Source of the DNA: VYFG01 sp965248685
Lineage (GTDB): Bacteria > Pseudomonadota > Gammaproteobacteria > Arenicellales > Poriferihabitantaceae
Assembly: GCA_965248685.1 (NCBI GenBank)
Contig: CBDFKC010000004.1
Location: 496,001-560,000 of the forward strand
Reading direction: 5' to 3'
Length of the DNA: 64,000 bases
Under the pieces are notes generated by a model, which saw only the letters and a program-made list of their open reading frames with translations, was not told the DNA's origin and did no database searches. A program made the position numbers and the translations under genes. Every line of letters begins with the position of its first letter. Position 1 is the stretch's first letter. Positions 8,748 to 18,510 of this stretch are shown here, one piece after another.

Positions 8748-9380
8748 ATGAGAATAGGCTGTCCAACTATAACCGAGATGGACAAAATGTTTATTTTATA
8801 TTTGTGCCTAATAAAGAAAGCAGTATCTGTTTTTTCCCACATCCGAAACACTTTATTACCGATGTTTCTAACAACACCTTCGTTCCTTAAGAGACTATCA
8901 CCCAGTCGTTCAATATTGTTACAAATAAGTCACAAATATTTGAGCTCCTTTTTAATACTGGCTTGGTGGATGTCAATTTATATTTTTTGTAGCCATCCAA
9001 ACCTTATAAACAGTACTTTTCTACTTTCAAGTCTTATTACAATAATAATTAACTTTAATGAGAAAACACTCATTCGAAAAAGCTTACCATCTTTGTTTTC
9101 CTGTTTGGCCTATGGAGCACTGTTAGTTTCGGATACAATACATTACTCAGCAAATTATCATAGCGTTCATTTAGTTGGACATGGTTTACTATTTCTTTGT
9201 GCTGGTTATACCTTTATATCGATTGACCCACATTTTGTGAAATGTAAATGCAATCATAGCCGGATTCTATGTTTTGAAATATTGGCCCATTCCACGATGA
9301 GCTTACTTGAGCCATCATATTTTATTCTGGTTGGTTACAACGGGTTGGAGCTTATTGAAAAAAATGACTCCAGAAAATAA
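8748..9380 (+). CDS. Multi-pass membrane protein of unknown function
   Basis: About 210 residues with roughly four hydrophobic spans: SFLILAWWMSIYIFCSH, FLLSSLITIIINF, SLFSCLAYGALLVSDTI and LVGHGLLFLCAGYTFISI. I do not recognise the family. Between spans 3 and 4 is a His-rich stretch (DTIHYSANYHSVHLVGHG), and a C-x-C-x-H cluster (KCKCNHS) follows span 4; metal binding is conceivable. The start is uncertain: GTG 8745, ATG 8748 and ATG 8778 are all in frame without a clear ribosome-binding site. It is divergent from the STAND gene, about 100 bp away, so the two may share a regulatory region. Confidence 0.5.
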   Translation: MRIGCPTITEMDKMFILYLCLIKKAVSVFSHIRNTLLPMFLTTPSFLKRLSPSRSILLQISHKYLSSFLILAWWMSIYIFCSHPNLINSTFLLSSLITIIINFNEKTLIRKSLPSLFSCLAYGALLVSDTIHYSANYHSVHLVGHGLLFLCAGYTFISIDPHFVKCKCNHSRILCFEILAHSTMSLLEPSYFILVGYNGLELIEKNDSRK

Positions 9381-9642
9381 AGGAATGTTGTGATGCAACT
9401 ATTTTTCTATCTGACCGACTCAGATAGTTGTCCAACTACAAAAGTTTCCTCCATTCCGGGCTCTACAGCGGGTCAAACCCGCGTAAAGCCGCTTAGAACA
9501 CAGTAAGCTACAAAATGTGAGAGCCATCAAATTGCAAGATGATTCAATATCATAAATATATTTTGTCGAGTAACACCGGTAGCGCTTCTAACGTCAGTCA
9601 TGTTCTAGCACAGTAGTTATAGGTTTAAATTAATGAGTTTTT

Positions 9643-10299
9643 TTGAATACGCAATTAGCCAATTTTCTTCAAATAGCTGCTTTCCCTTTAGAAATCATTG
9701 CAGCACTGATTTTACTAATGGAATACAACCAGACTTCAAACAGCTCCATTTTGCCGAAGATTTTTGGTTTGAAGGTAAACAACCCAATCTACCGAATCAT
9801 TTTCCTCTTTCCTGGAATGGTTTTGTCACCATTAGTAGCAATTTTTTGTTCCTACTTGTTAGTTTATATGTTTCATTACTACGAGGTAATTCCACAAGAC
9901 CTATATTCGAATATTTATTCTAATTTTAGTGCTTACTTTCGGGAGAAAACTCACGGATTTAGTCTTTTAAAATTTGCTTTCACTACATTTATTTTAGAAA
10001 TAATAGTATCGATATTTGTTCTAATTGTTAGTTTAGTACTTATTATCACTGTTGCTTTTAGAAGACCTATAATCTTATTATCTTTCGTACTATTTCTTGT
10101 TTTATTTATTACGATATTTATTATTTTGATTGGGAAACTTTGGACATACTCTCAGTACTCAGTTAGTGTCTTTTTTATTGCCAACATAGCATGGACTTTT
10201 GTTTTTTTATTTGGCTTTACAGTTTATCTTTCCTTGCGAAAATTTAGCATTTTCGTTTATTCAAAAATCAACAAAGAAAAATTTATTCAACTACTGTAA
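9643..10299 (+). CDS. Multi-pass membrane protein of unknown function
   Basis: A 218-residue, very hydrophobic protein with four to five spans: a short N-terminal one (about 11-26), IIFLFPGMVLSPLVAIFCSY, a long one with LEIIVSIFVLIVSLVLIITV, LSFVLFLVLFITIFIILIG and FIANIAWTFVFLFGFTVYL. The C-terminus is basic (SKINKEKFIQLL), suggesting it lies in the cytoplasm. The frame opens at a TTG at 9643; an ATG at 9634 in another frame is separated from it by a run of seven T, so a length change there would join that ATG to this frame. The next in-frame Met is residue 26. I do not recognise a family. It follows the preceding membrane gene after 262 bp. Confidence 0.5.
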   Translation: MNTQLANFLQIAAFPLEIIAALILLMEYNQTSNSSILPKIFGLKVNNPIYRIIFLFPGMVLSPLVAIFCSYLLVYMFHYYEVIPQDLYSNIYSNFSAYFREKTHGFSLLKFAFTTFILEIIVSIFVLIVSLVLIITVAFRRPIILLSFVLFLVLFITIFIILIGKLWTYSQYSVSVFFIANIAWTFVFLFGFTVYLSLRKFSIFVYSKINKEKFIQLL

Positions 10300-10814
10300 G
10301 CGCCGTATAAACAGCGCTATTGATTTTCGCTATTGATATTCCATGGTAGCAATGCCCGATCTGGTCCACCGTTTTCGCATTGGGTAGGTCAGTAAATACC
10401 CGTTTTTCCGGAGATGAGGGCGCTTGCTTCGCTTTGATGGCGTCACCAAAGTTCGGTGTTTGCTGTTCGGTGCAGCCTCTGTAAACACCGATAACGCCTG
10501 TTTAAGCGCCCCGGTTTCGTAGGATTCGCTTTAAAGAATTTTTAGAGTGCGCGTTTATTTAGTATGTGTTTTATTCTGATTCGGAGCGTTATGAATAAAT
10601 CCCTCCGAAACGCCGATAAAATAGGAGGTGCTATAGGGGCTTTTTCTTTGCATTATCCGAAAATTCGCTGTGGTGGACATTGGACAAGCGATTATGGTGA
10701 GTGTTTACTTAATGCCGGTTGAGCCTTGTTCTGAGATAAGTTAACTGTCACTTTTATTCCCGACCCCTATTTTCATGAACAAGTGTGAACAGCGTTTCCC
10801 TTCGGTCCTTTGCT
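10300..10814. other. Gene-free boundary segment left of the RHS block
   Basis: About 515 bp with no supportable gene on either strand. The base composition shifts from AT-rich on the left to GC-richer on the right, so it probably contains the boundary of the RHS/TPR block. I looked here for the missing 3' half of the truncated radC-like gene at 18.5 kb and did not find its HNHPSG-type coding pattern. Confidence 0.4.
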
Positions 10815-11171
10815 CTAGGGCGCGCGGTTCAGTTCGAGTAGTCTTCTCGCAGGGCCATAGCTGGTATTCTTGCGAAGAGTATCTCGCAGGATCTGTGTAG
10901 CCTCTTTGGATTCGCCACGCGAGAAAAGTACCTCAGCATACTTCGTCGCAACTTTTGAGTTGTTGGGATTCAGCTGATATCCGCGCCGAATATAAGTTTC
11001 GGCATCCGCAATTCGCCCCAAGCCTTCAGAGAGTTCTGCGATTCTCTCGCACGTTTTGAAGTGCTCATCGAGCGCGAGCGACTCGAGGAAAGCAGCAAGT
11101 GCGTCCTCCTTCTTGTCCTCTTCCAGAAGGACCAATCCCTCTGTGTACTTTTCGTATGCGGAAATCGGCAT
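10815..11171 (-). CDS. TPR-repeat protein downstream of the RHS gene
   Basis: A 118-residue all-helical protein with about three tetratricopeptide repeats; the clearest is ADAETYIRRGYQLNPNNSKV followed by ATKYAEVLFSRGESKEATQIL. No signal peptide, so cytoplasmic. It starts 14 nt after the stop of the giant RHS gene on the same strand, so the two are probably co-transcribed. Genes directly downstream of RHS toxins often encode the immunity protein, but a TPR protein could equally be a chaperone. Neither role is shown by the sequence. Confidence 0.75.
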   Translation of the reverse strand: MPISAYEKYTEGLVLLEEDKKEDALAAFLESLALDEHFKTCERIAELSEGLGRIADAETYIRRGYQLNPNNSKVATKYAEVLFSRGESKEATQILRDTLRKNTSYGPARRLLELNRAP

Positions 11172-11185
11172 ATCGATATTGTAAC

Positions 11186-14100
11186 TCAGTCTAGTTTCTT
11201 TTGAACGTGCCGAATGAGACGGTTTAGCTCTCGCTTAACGCCCTTGTTGAGCTCGCTTGGTTTCTGCAAAATTTTCTTGTTGTGCATCTTGACGAAAGCA
11301 CCGCGACCACTGACTTTTACCTTTTCGACCCCATTGCGGAAAACATGGATGTGGAAACCACCTTCACCACGAGCGACTGCTTTTGTATCAATCCGAAACG
11401 TGTATCCCTTTCGTGAGAAATTGCCTCTTACACCACCGGCAGCGCGCACTGTCGTAGGCAGCCGCAACCTGAACGGACTAGGCATTACTCCGTACCTAGG
11501 TGGGTTGAACTCAAGGCAAACAGCACCAACGGCTTCGTCGCAGATCTTCCTTCGCGCCTCCCTTTGCGCCGCCAACTCCATAGACCAGTCGTCTATGCCC
11601 CACCCTTCCTCTTCAGCAAAGTCTCCCAAAAAATGGCGTATTACCGTTTCTCGATTCGGCATCCCCGATTGCCGTAGTTTCTTAATACTCTCGTTGTGTA
11701 ATTGTCTTGCACGCGCCTCTCTCCGTATTCTATTTGCAGCCGCATGCCAGCGCTGTAACGCTCTCTTTGCTGCAACCACGAACGCCGTGTTTTCCTCCTC
11801 CTCAGTTGACCCCTTAACTTCGAAACACATTTCTGACCCGCAAGAAAAATCAGCTCCTTCAACAACATCGTCATCTCCAGGAACTGGGTCTCCTGGTGCG
11901 AGCCCATCCGGATCTAAATACCTCAGCGGGTTGTTCATCGAGAACGTATATAGCGTCATCTCCCTCGGATTCGCTCCAGCCAAGTCAGGCACAGCCAGAT
12001 ACATGGGATCCGCCTGGGTCCAGCTTAATGACAGCGAGTCATAATACCGATACCCATAGTAGCTGAGCTTACTTAGCTGGTCGGCCTCTTTGCCGTTAAA
12101 CCGCCGCAAGTGCGTGTCCTGCTCAGCCCCGTCACTGGCCAAAATTTCCCCATACGGCCCGTAGACGTAAGCCGCGCTGGTGGCACCCGTCTCCCAGTCC
12201 ACGGCGCCCATCAGATGCCCCAGGCCGTTGGCAAAGGTGGCTTCTGCAGTTCTCACAAGCTCACCAAGAACCTGCTCCGTCTTGATCCGAATATCAACGC
12301 CCCCAAAGCTCACGTGGGCGTACTCGGCGTCTACTATCATGCCGTCTGTACCTGGTACATACCAAGTCTCTACCCCTCCGTTCCAAACCCGGATTCGACT
12401 AGGCTCGACGCTCCCCATGTTGTCATAGGTGACCGCCATGTAGCGGGTGCCTACGCTGTCGTAGTAGTAGAGTTCGCGACCTTCGTCACCGTTGACCACG
12501 ACTTCTCGCTGCTGGTCAGTGCCGTCATACGAAAAGGTCCAAGACACATCCGCACCGCTGCTCGGGTTGTGGTTTTCGTCCCGCGATATCACGTTACCCG
12601 AAGCGTCGTAGCTGTAACTCACGCTGGCAATGTCGCCACCTGGCTTGCCCTCAAGCAACACAGGCGCGTGGAAGTCGCCGCCTGCCAAGGTGCCATCGCC
12701 ATAACCGGAGAGCTGCGGCCCGACGCCATCGTCATAACTCAGGGCCTCTCGTCCCACGATTGCGTTGCCATTTAGGCCATCCACGTTGCGCATGCGCCCA
12801 GCGTGCGAATATGCAAAGCCAACCGCATAATCGTTCCCGTTGCTGGCACCGACAAGTTGATGCTGACTGTCATAGGTATAGTCGAAGTTCCGCGCGCCCA
12901 GCCCCAATCGATAGACGTCCTGAGTTCTCACTTCCGACGAGTCGAAGTAGCTCATACTCTCGGACAGGATGGGCTCGTCAGCGGTACTGGTGCAGGCCAT
13001 AGCTCCTGGGGCACTGCCCAGTCCGGTGCCCGCGATGACTTCTGTTACCTCTACTCGTCCCCGATGATCATAGGCCCAGTTGCGCGTCAGGCAGCCGATG
13101 CTCAGCTGCGTCACGCGTTGCGCATTGTTGCGAAGCACGGTCGCTGCCGTGCCGTTCCAAACTAGGGTTTCGGGGATTCCCGTGAAAGGATTGTAATCAT
13201 AGCTCACCTGGGTCGAGCTCGCTTTATCAGCGCCATCGGCCAGCCAAGTGTCGGTCACCGCCCCTAATCGGTTGTACTCGATGTAGCTGGTGCGCGTGTG
13301 GCTGAAGTCAGGGCCGCCCGCGACGGTCTCTGGTAGGGTGATAGCTTCATGATCTTCGATAACCCGGCCGGCCCAGTCGTAGATATAGTTAGAGATCAGA
13401 TTGTTGCCAGATGCCACGCTGCAGAGGCGTCCTTTGCCGCAACTGTCGTACTCGAACTCGACGGTATTGGCATCGTAGGTGGCCTGCTGCTCTGCATCTA
13501 GGCCTCTAATGGCCAAGACTCGACTTTTGGGTCGGTCCAGCTCATCATAGACCGTGATGCTGGAGTAGAGCCCAGAGTTTGCCCCCGCCGCATGTGGCGC
13601 TATTTCCATCGTCAAGTTGCCATTGTTATCGTAGTGGTAGCTCCACTCGCGTTCGTTACGCTTAACCTTGGTGCGGTGATCTGAAAGATCTCCTTCAATC
13701 TCAGTCACGACTCCGTCTGCATCCGTAATCTTCAACACTGGCTTGTACGGGTAGCCGACGATTTGGCTACTCTTGTTTCCGTCGTATTCGTACTGCGTTG
13801 CCGCATAGGCTCCGCTGTCAAGGCGTTCTTCGACTTTGGTCAAACGCCCGAGAAAGTCTGAGTATGTGATGGTCTCGCCGGCCGGTCCATTGTCGGTGAC
13901 GTGCTCGGTGGTGCGCTTGATACTGTGAGTGCCGTCAAAGCTGTGGGAGACATCGACACCCACGAAGCTATCCCAGTTGGGAGCGCCAGGGGTTGGCGCC
14001 GCGCTGTTGGAGGTACCGTAGCGGATGCTCGTGGCGCGACCCAAGGAGTCGTAGGCGTAGCTGGTATCCACAGTGTCCGTGGAGCCTGGTGCTGCGCTTG

Positions 14101-17100
14101 GATCCGCGGCTATATGACGCTCGAGTTGTCCTCTAGCGCTGTACAGGGCTCTGCTGACGACGCCTTCCGGGCTGCCATCGTCTAGTACGGTGCGAATCGT
14201 TCGGCCCGTGCCATCGGCGTAGGTGGTGCTTACCGTGGTGTTGATGTCATCGAGGTAGGCCGTGGTGATGACGTGGGCTGGCGTGCTGCCGTCGAACTCG
14301 ACGTATTGCAGGCTGCTGAGCAGGCGGTTCGGATCGTAGTTGCCGTCGGTGCAACCGATTTCATAGATCCTGAGCGGACGACCCAGGCCGTCATACTCGG
14401 TTCGCGATCCACCATTTTCGCCTGGGTTGCAGTTCAGTGGATTGGGGCCGCGGGTTGCCAGCACGGCACCTGTGCCAAGGTCATAAGTAAATGAGCTGGG
14501 GAACCCTTTGTAGTTCTTGATAACGTCCGGCTGGACGCGGAACCCAGAATACTCAGAGAGTATCTTAAACGCGGTGTTTAGTTGTTTTGGGTCCTGATAT
14601 TCCGTGACCAATCCTGTGTTGATATCGCGGACAGTTTTTGATGAAGAGATGGCGCTATTGTCTTTGACGACCCCGTATGACCCCGCGAACTGGTTGTAGC
14701 GATGCGTTTCGTCAGCGGTCAATGTCCTGACACTCGTGTAAAACTGACCGCCCGTATCTCTGCCAACACGTGTTTGAATGTTGTAGAGCGTCCGCCAGTA
14801 GTGCGACGCATCCGAATAGAGTATGTAGTGTTGGTAACCAAATTGGGTGCCAGGGATATTGACCTTGCCGAGCGCGCCATAGGTCGTTGTCATGTAGTCG
14901 TAGTAGGCCAGCTCAGGGTTTGCTCCAGCCTCTGAGTCTGACTTCAGAGATTTCCAGATGGTCTCGTGCACTGTTGTCGGCGGCCCTTGGGTGCACTCTG
15001 CATAGCCCTGGAAGGAGCCCTCTGTGATGTTCCTGCAGTTGCGTGTCTCCGACTTGTCGAGCAGATAGCTCACAGTAGTGCCACCGAAAAGCAAGTAGGC
15101 GGCGTGCGTGGCTCGCGTGATGCTTGCTACCCCCTCACTTCCGGTAGGAAAGCCATCGGCGTAAACCACCGTCTCTACTTGCCGGCCGCTCCAATCCAGG
15201 TCGTAGTCATACTTCCGCTCGGTGACCGCGAAGCCCTGGGTATCGCCAGGAGCGTGGACGTGTGAGGTCTCGATGGACTCGAAGCCGCGGAAGCCCCATT
15301 TGCCACGGTCGTTCTGATTCCAGACTGGATCGCCGTACTTCACTTCGGCGATGCCTACCGTACTGCTGACGTTGTCAGTGAGCTGAACATCTTTGACGAC
15401 CCACAAGTGTGAAGGCATGACGGCGTCGCCGCTTTGAGAACTGGTTGCTACCGCGCCTGCGTTTTGTGCTGCGTAGCTAATTTCGGTGATGCCCCCTTGC
15501 CCATTGTCGATCTCATTGAGCAGGCGCAGCGGCTGGTCGCCGCTGTCGCGAACGCTCAGGCGGAAGTTGGTGGGGCCATCCGACGAGACATTTTCAGGCT
15601 GGCCATCGCCGTCCAGATCCAAAAAGTCACTGGTGACGATCCATTCGTCCGAGGTCACATTGACGTTATGAGCCATGAAAGGTGCGGACGAATTAACAGG
15701 GTTGTTTAAGGTACCCAGGCCTGGGTTGATGTAAAGGCGAGCCGGACTTGTATTTGTATACGGCAGAGTGGAAGTCGGCCATTCCAAGTTGTGCCTGGAA
15801 ACGAGATCTGGGCGACCATCGGAGTCAAAGTCGGAGAAGCGAATCTTTGAGCCACCGACCCCGTTTTCCATGGAGATGGTCCAGGCTGAGACCTCCTCAA
15901 AGGCACTCAAGTTGGAGGAGACGATCGGTCTCTGTGGATCTTGGACCAGCTCTGGTGCCCCGGTCCAGTTACTTGCGTGGTATTGGAACCCTACCCCTGT
16001 GTTGAGGTAGATGCGGGCAGTGTCTGCGTTGAGGTCTATGGCTTTGGGGGTCGGGCTTTGATGGTAAACCAGGTCGGAAAGCCCATCCCCATTTACATCT
16101 ATGAGCTGGGAGAGCGCCACAGCTCGGATTTGGTTTCCCAAGAACCCAAAATCGCCAACGCTGGTGAGTTGTGCGGATGGCTCTGCGCCCTTCGGCACGA
16201 ACCATGGATAGGGGCCATTAGAAGAACGGTGGAAGCCACCCTTGCCGTCTCCCAAACTCACGCTCCATATTGTTGTCGGAGAATTTACGTCTGGTTCGCT
16301 CCCATTGGGAGCGAATTGCTGGTTGTTGTTGCCATCAGCCCAGATCGCGTCGATCATGCCGTCGCCATTTATGTCAGTGAAGGTCCTCCGGTTGTAGCCG
16401 ATCCGATGTCCGCCGTTGAATGTGGCGAAGGTACTGCTGCTATCGCCGACATTTGGTGTCAGCGGAATCGGTGAAGCGATGGTGTGCGGTTGTGACAGAT
16501 CGAAGAATCCAGCCTCAGGCCCCTGGTTGGGGTACCAGTACATCCGAAAATTATCACCAAACTTCTCTGGTTCTAGACTGGCATGACAGCTGAAACCTAC
16601 TGGCAATGGACCAACACCACCCACCTCAACACCACCACCGTCAACATTGTTTTGATTCCATGGCATGGGCGGCCAACTAGTGTCATTCGCTGGCTTGTAG
16701 AATGTGCTGTCGTAGTTGAGGCTGATCACCAAGTCAGGGCGACCATCGGAGTCCACGTCCATGAAATTGTAGAGCAGCCTGGTGGTATTGAGCGAGCCAC
16801 ATAGGTTTGCCGGGTTGGTATTCTTGACGGCTGTCACCTGGCCGGTCAGAGAACAGCTCTCGCCGTTCCCTGGCTCGGACTCACCATAGCGCCAGTCAAC
16901 TCTTGGTAGCTTGATGGGCAAGGCTGAGGAAGAGGAGGAGATCGTGTCACTTGAAAACTTGTCGCCCTCGTTGCGCAGCCAGACCATACCGCAACCGTTG
17001 AAGCTGGTACCCGAAGGGCTCGATTTTGCCGATTTGCCCTTGTACGCGCCGTTGGAGAAGACCCGATCGAGCCTGCCGTCGCCGTCCAGGTCGATCAGCA

Positions 17101-18325
17101 TCGATTCCGTTGTGTTCCCCAGGTCACTTACACTGCGCTTTCCCCAGGCAAGGGCGCTCGGGTGCAACGTGCTACCAGTTGCGGGACCTGATGCGTCGAA
17201 TGATGTTAGTGCGTCGTAGGGAAGCGCGGTGGGGCCGTACGTAAAGCGGACAGGATTCGATGAAGTCTGTACCCCCAACTTAGTTGTGCCTGTTTCTGTG
17301 ATGCTCACGAGTTGACGTATCGGGCTGAGATTGGGGGAGCATGGCCTGGAGTTGTACTCCAACTGTACGCGATGAACTTCACGCATCGCGTCGCCAGGCT
17401 CGTCCACCACAGACATAACGATGTTGTTGAGTGGCTGATCGCCCTGGATCCGAAGCACTGCTCCATGATGATCACTACTGGCTCCGACGGCGAGAGCCGA
17501 ACCAAAACAGTAAACGGCGGGGCCATAGTAAAAGAAGACTTCGGCAAAGGGAGCGCCGCCAGCAACGCTCCGGTTCTTCGTGTACTCAATTCTCTCGATG
17601 TGATATCTATCTGGGGATGTGTTGCTTCCCCCTCCTTGCGAAGAACGCCAGTAGTAGTCAACGGTGTTGCCGAACCTGTCCTCTTCACGAGTGAGAGGCG
17701 CTCGGTCACCTAAATAGACAGGGGCGTTGCCTCGGTCACGAATGTTGTTGGAATCGCCAAAATAGCGAATTGTGCCGTCCAGCGAGCGCGCTATCCACAA
17801 TGGGCCCGTCTGGTTAGAGCCAGGGAATTTTTCGTAGCGCGTGTAGCTACTGTCGACCTCTACTCGAAACGGGCTAGAGCCAGTGCTGGATGGTTCCACG
17901 ACCGAAACTAGGCGGCTTCCGCCTGCCAGGCCGCTGGTCCATGGCAGCTCGATGTCCTGGTCGAGACGGCCTTCCGAGTAATCCCCACGAATCTCAGGTA
18001 TTGCCAGGGACCAATGAGAAGCGACTCCACCATAAATGCGCCCTTGCGAGTTGTAGCTGAGCGATAGCTTTGGCTGCATGCCCAGACGCCCAGGGGGAAC
18101 CACAATCGGGAACTGGTACTTGTAGGCGCCCGTGCTAGAGGCAACCTGGTTACTCCCGGCGTCAACCGTTTGGCTCTTGGGCGGGGCTGCACCCATGGAT
18201 GCAGCAGTGCCAAAGCCGACTGTGTCTCCGGAACTAGCCAGGCTCGGAGTGTGCTGCAGCATTGTTGCCCAGACAGTAATGACTATGCCAGTAGTGAGGG
18301 CGGAGGTTTTGCGTTTGCGAATCAC
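11186..18325 (-). CDS. Secreted SpvB/TcB-type RHS-repeat giant protein, possible polymorphic toxin
   Basis: About 2379 residues. After a Sec-type signal (KRKTSALTTGIVITVWATML) comes a SpvB/TcdB-like N-terminal domain (YNSQGRIYGGVASHWSLAIP). Then follow several FG-GAP/EF-like calcium loops (LIDLDGDGRLD, FMDVDSDGRPD, FTDINGDGMID, LIDVNGDGLSD, FSDFDSDGRPD) and a long YD/RHS-repeat region. The RHS core box YYGYRYYDSLSLSWTQADP leads to the boundary motif DPDGL near residue 2138. The remaining about 242 residues are the variable tip, ending in a basic domain with GGFHIHVF and RELNRLIRHVQKK, which I cannot assign. RHS proteins enclose their tip in a shell and release it by cleavage. I place the start at GTG 18325 because the signal peptide begins there; the frame stays open to 18460. 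The GC-rich base use differs from the AT-rich DNA around it. A TPR gene follows 14 nt downstream. Confidence 0.85.
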   Translation of the reverse strand: MIRKRKTSALTTGIVITVWATMLQHTPSLASSGDTVGFGTAASMGAAPPKSQTVDAGSNQVASSTGAYKYQFPIVVPPGRLGMQPKLSLSYNSQGRIYGGVASHWSLAIPEIRGDYSEGRLDQDIELPWTSGLAGGSRLVSVVEPSSTGSSPFRVEVDSSYTRYEKFPGSNQTGPLWIARSLDGTIRYFGDSNNIRDRGNAPVYLGDRAPLTREEDRFGNTVDYYWRSSQGGGSNTSPDRYHIERIEYTKNRSVAGGAPFAEVFFYYGPAVYCFGSALAVGASSDHHGAVLRIQGDQPLNNIVMSVVDEPGDAMREVHRVQLEYNSRPCSPNLSPIRQLVSITETGTTKLGVQTSSNPVRFTYGPTALPYDALTSFDASGPATGSTLHPSALAWGKRSVSDLGNTTESMLIDLDGDGRLDRVFSNGAYKGKSAKSSPSGTSFNGCGMVWLRNEGDKFSSDTISSSSSALPIKLPRVDWRYGESEPGNGESCSLTGQVTAVKNTNPANLCGSLNTTRLLYNFMDVDSDGRPDLVISLNYDSTFYKPANDTSWPPMPWNQNNVDGGGVEVGGVGPLPVGFSCHASLEPEKFGDNFRMYWYPNQGPEAGFFDLSQPHTIASPIPLTPNVGDSSSTFATFNGGHRIGYNRRTFTDINGDGMIDAIWADGNNNQQFAPNGSEPDVNSPTTIWSVSLGDGKGGFHRSSNGPYPWFVPKGAEPSAQLTSVGDFGFLGNQIRAVALSQLIDVNGDGLSDLVYHQSPTPKAIDLNADTARIYLNTGVGFQYHASNWTGAPELVQDPQRPIVSSNLSAFEEVSAWTISMENGVGGSKIRFSDFDSDGRPDLVSRHNLEWPTSTLPYTNTSPARLYINPGLGTLNNPVNSSAPFMAHNVNVTSDEWIVTSDFLDLDGDGQPENVSSDGPTNFRLSVRDSGDQPLRLLNEIDNGQGGITEISYAAQNAGAVATSSQSGDAVMPSHLWVVKDVQLTDNVSSTVGIAEVKYGDPVWNQNDRGKWGFRGFESIETSHVHAPGDTQGFAVTERKYDYDLDWSGRQVETVVYADGFPTGSEGVASITRATHAAYLLFGGTTVSYLLDKSETRNCRNITEGSFQGYAECTQGPPTTVHETIWKSLKSDSEAGANPELAYYDYMTTTYGALGKVNIPGTQFGYQHYILYSDASHYWRTLYNIQTRVGRDTGGQFYTSVRTLTADETHRYNQFAGSYGVVKDNSAISSSKTVRDINTGLVTEYQDPKQLNTAFKILSEYSGFRVQPDVIKNYKGFPSSFTYDLGTGAVLATRGPNPLNCNPGENGGSRTEYDGLGRPLRIYEIGCTDGNYDPNRLLSSLQYVEFDGSTPAHVITTAYLDDINTTVSTTYADGTGRTIRTVLDDGSPEGVVSRALYSARGQLERHIAADPSAAPGSTDTVDTSYAYDSLGRATSIRYGTSNSAAPTPGAPNWDSFVGVDVSHSFDGTHSIKRTTEHVTDNGPAGETITYSDFLGRLTKVEERLDSGAYAATQYEYDGNKSSQIVGYPYKPVLKITDADGVVTEIEGDLSDHRTKVKRNEREWSYHYDNNGNLTMEIAPHAAGANSGLYSSITVYDELDRPKSRVLAIRGLDAEQQATYDANTVEFEYDSCGKGRLCSVASGNNLISNYIYDWAGRVIEDHEAITLPETVAGGPDFSHTRTSYIEYNRLGAVTDTWLADGADKASSTQVSYDYNPFTGIPETLVWNGTAATVLRNNAQRVTQLSIGCLTRNWAYDHRGRVEVTEVIAGTGLGSAPGAMACTSTADEPILSESMSYFDSSEVRTQDVYRLGLGARNFDYTYDSQHQLVGASNGNDYAVGFAYSHAGRMRNVDGLNGNAIVGREALSYDDGVGPQLSGYGDGTLAGGDFHAPVLLEGKPGGDIASVSYSYDASGNVISRDENHNPSSGADVSWTFSYDGTDQQREVVVNGDEGRELYYYDSVGTRYMAVTYDNMGSVEPSRIRVWNGGVETWYVPGTDGMIVDAEYAHVSFGGVDIRIKTEQVLGELVRTAEATFANGLGHLMGAVDWETGATSAAYVYGPYGEILASDGAEQDTHLRRFNGKEADQLSKLSYYGYRYYDSLSLSWTQADPMYLAVPDLAGANPREMTLYTFSMNNPLRYLDPDGLAPGDPVPGDDDVVEGADFSCGSEMCFEVKGSTEEEENTAFVVAAKRALQRWHAAANRIRREARARQLHNESIKKLRQSGMPNRETVIRHFLGDFAEEEGWGIDDWSMELAAQREARRKICDEAVGAVCLEFNPPRYGVMPSPFRLRLPTTVRAAGGVRGNFSRKGYTFRIDTKAVARGEGGFHIHVFRNGVEKVKVSGRGAFVKMHNKKILQKPSELNKGVKRELNRLIRHVQKKLD

Positions 18326-18510
18326 TGCTACTCGTATCTCGATTAGGAGGGATTTCTCAGAACTCAGAGTATAATCGAAAACGCAACCAACAGTTTTAAT
18401 CACCCCGGCTTTAACGAAGAACATCGGCACAGCGCAATACGATACGTAACACCTGGGCAACGTTATCAGGGTGAAGGTCAGGCGCTACTTAAGAAGAGAT
18501 CAAGTGTCTA

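Noticed and set aside
10300..10814. Integron-like attC site or the missing radC half
   Set aside because: Scattered GCGTTA/AACGCC words do not form the paired core sites of an attC hairpin, and no HNHPSG-coding pattern is present.
11214..17713. Many long rightward frames opposite the RHS gene
   Set aside because: They are antisense shadows of a GC-rich repeat gene, without domains or ribosome-binding sites.
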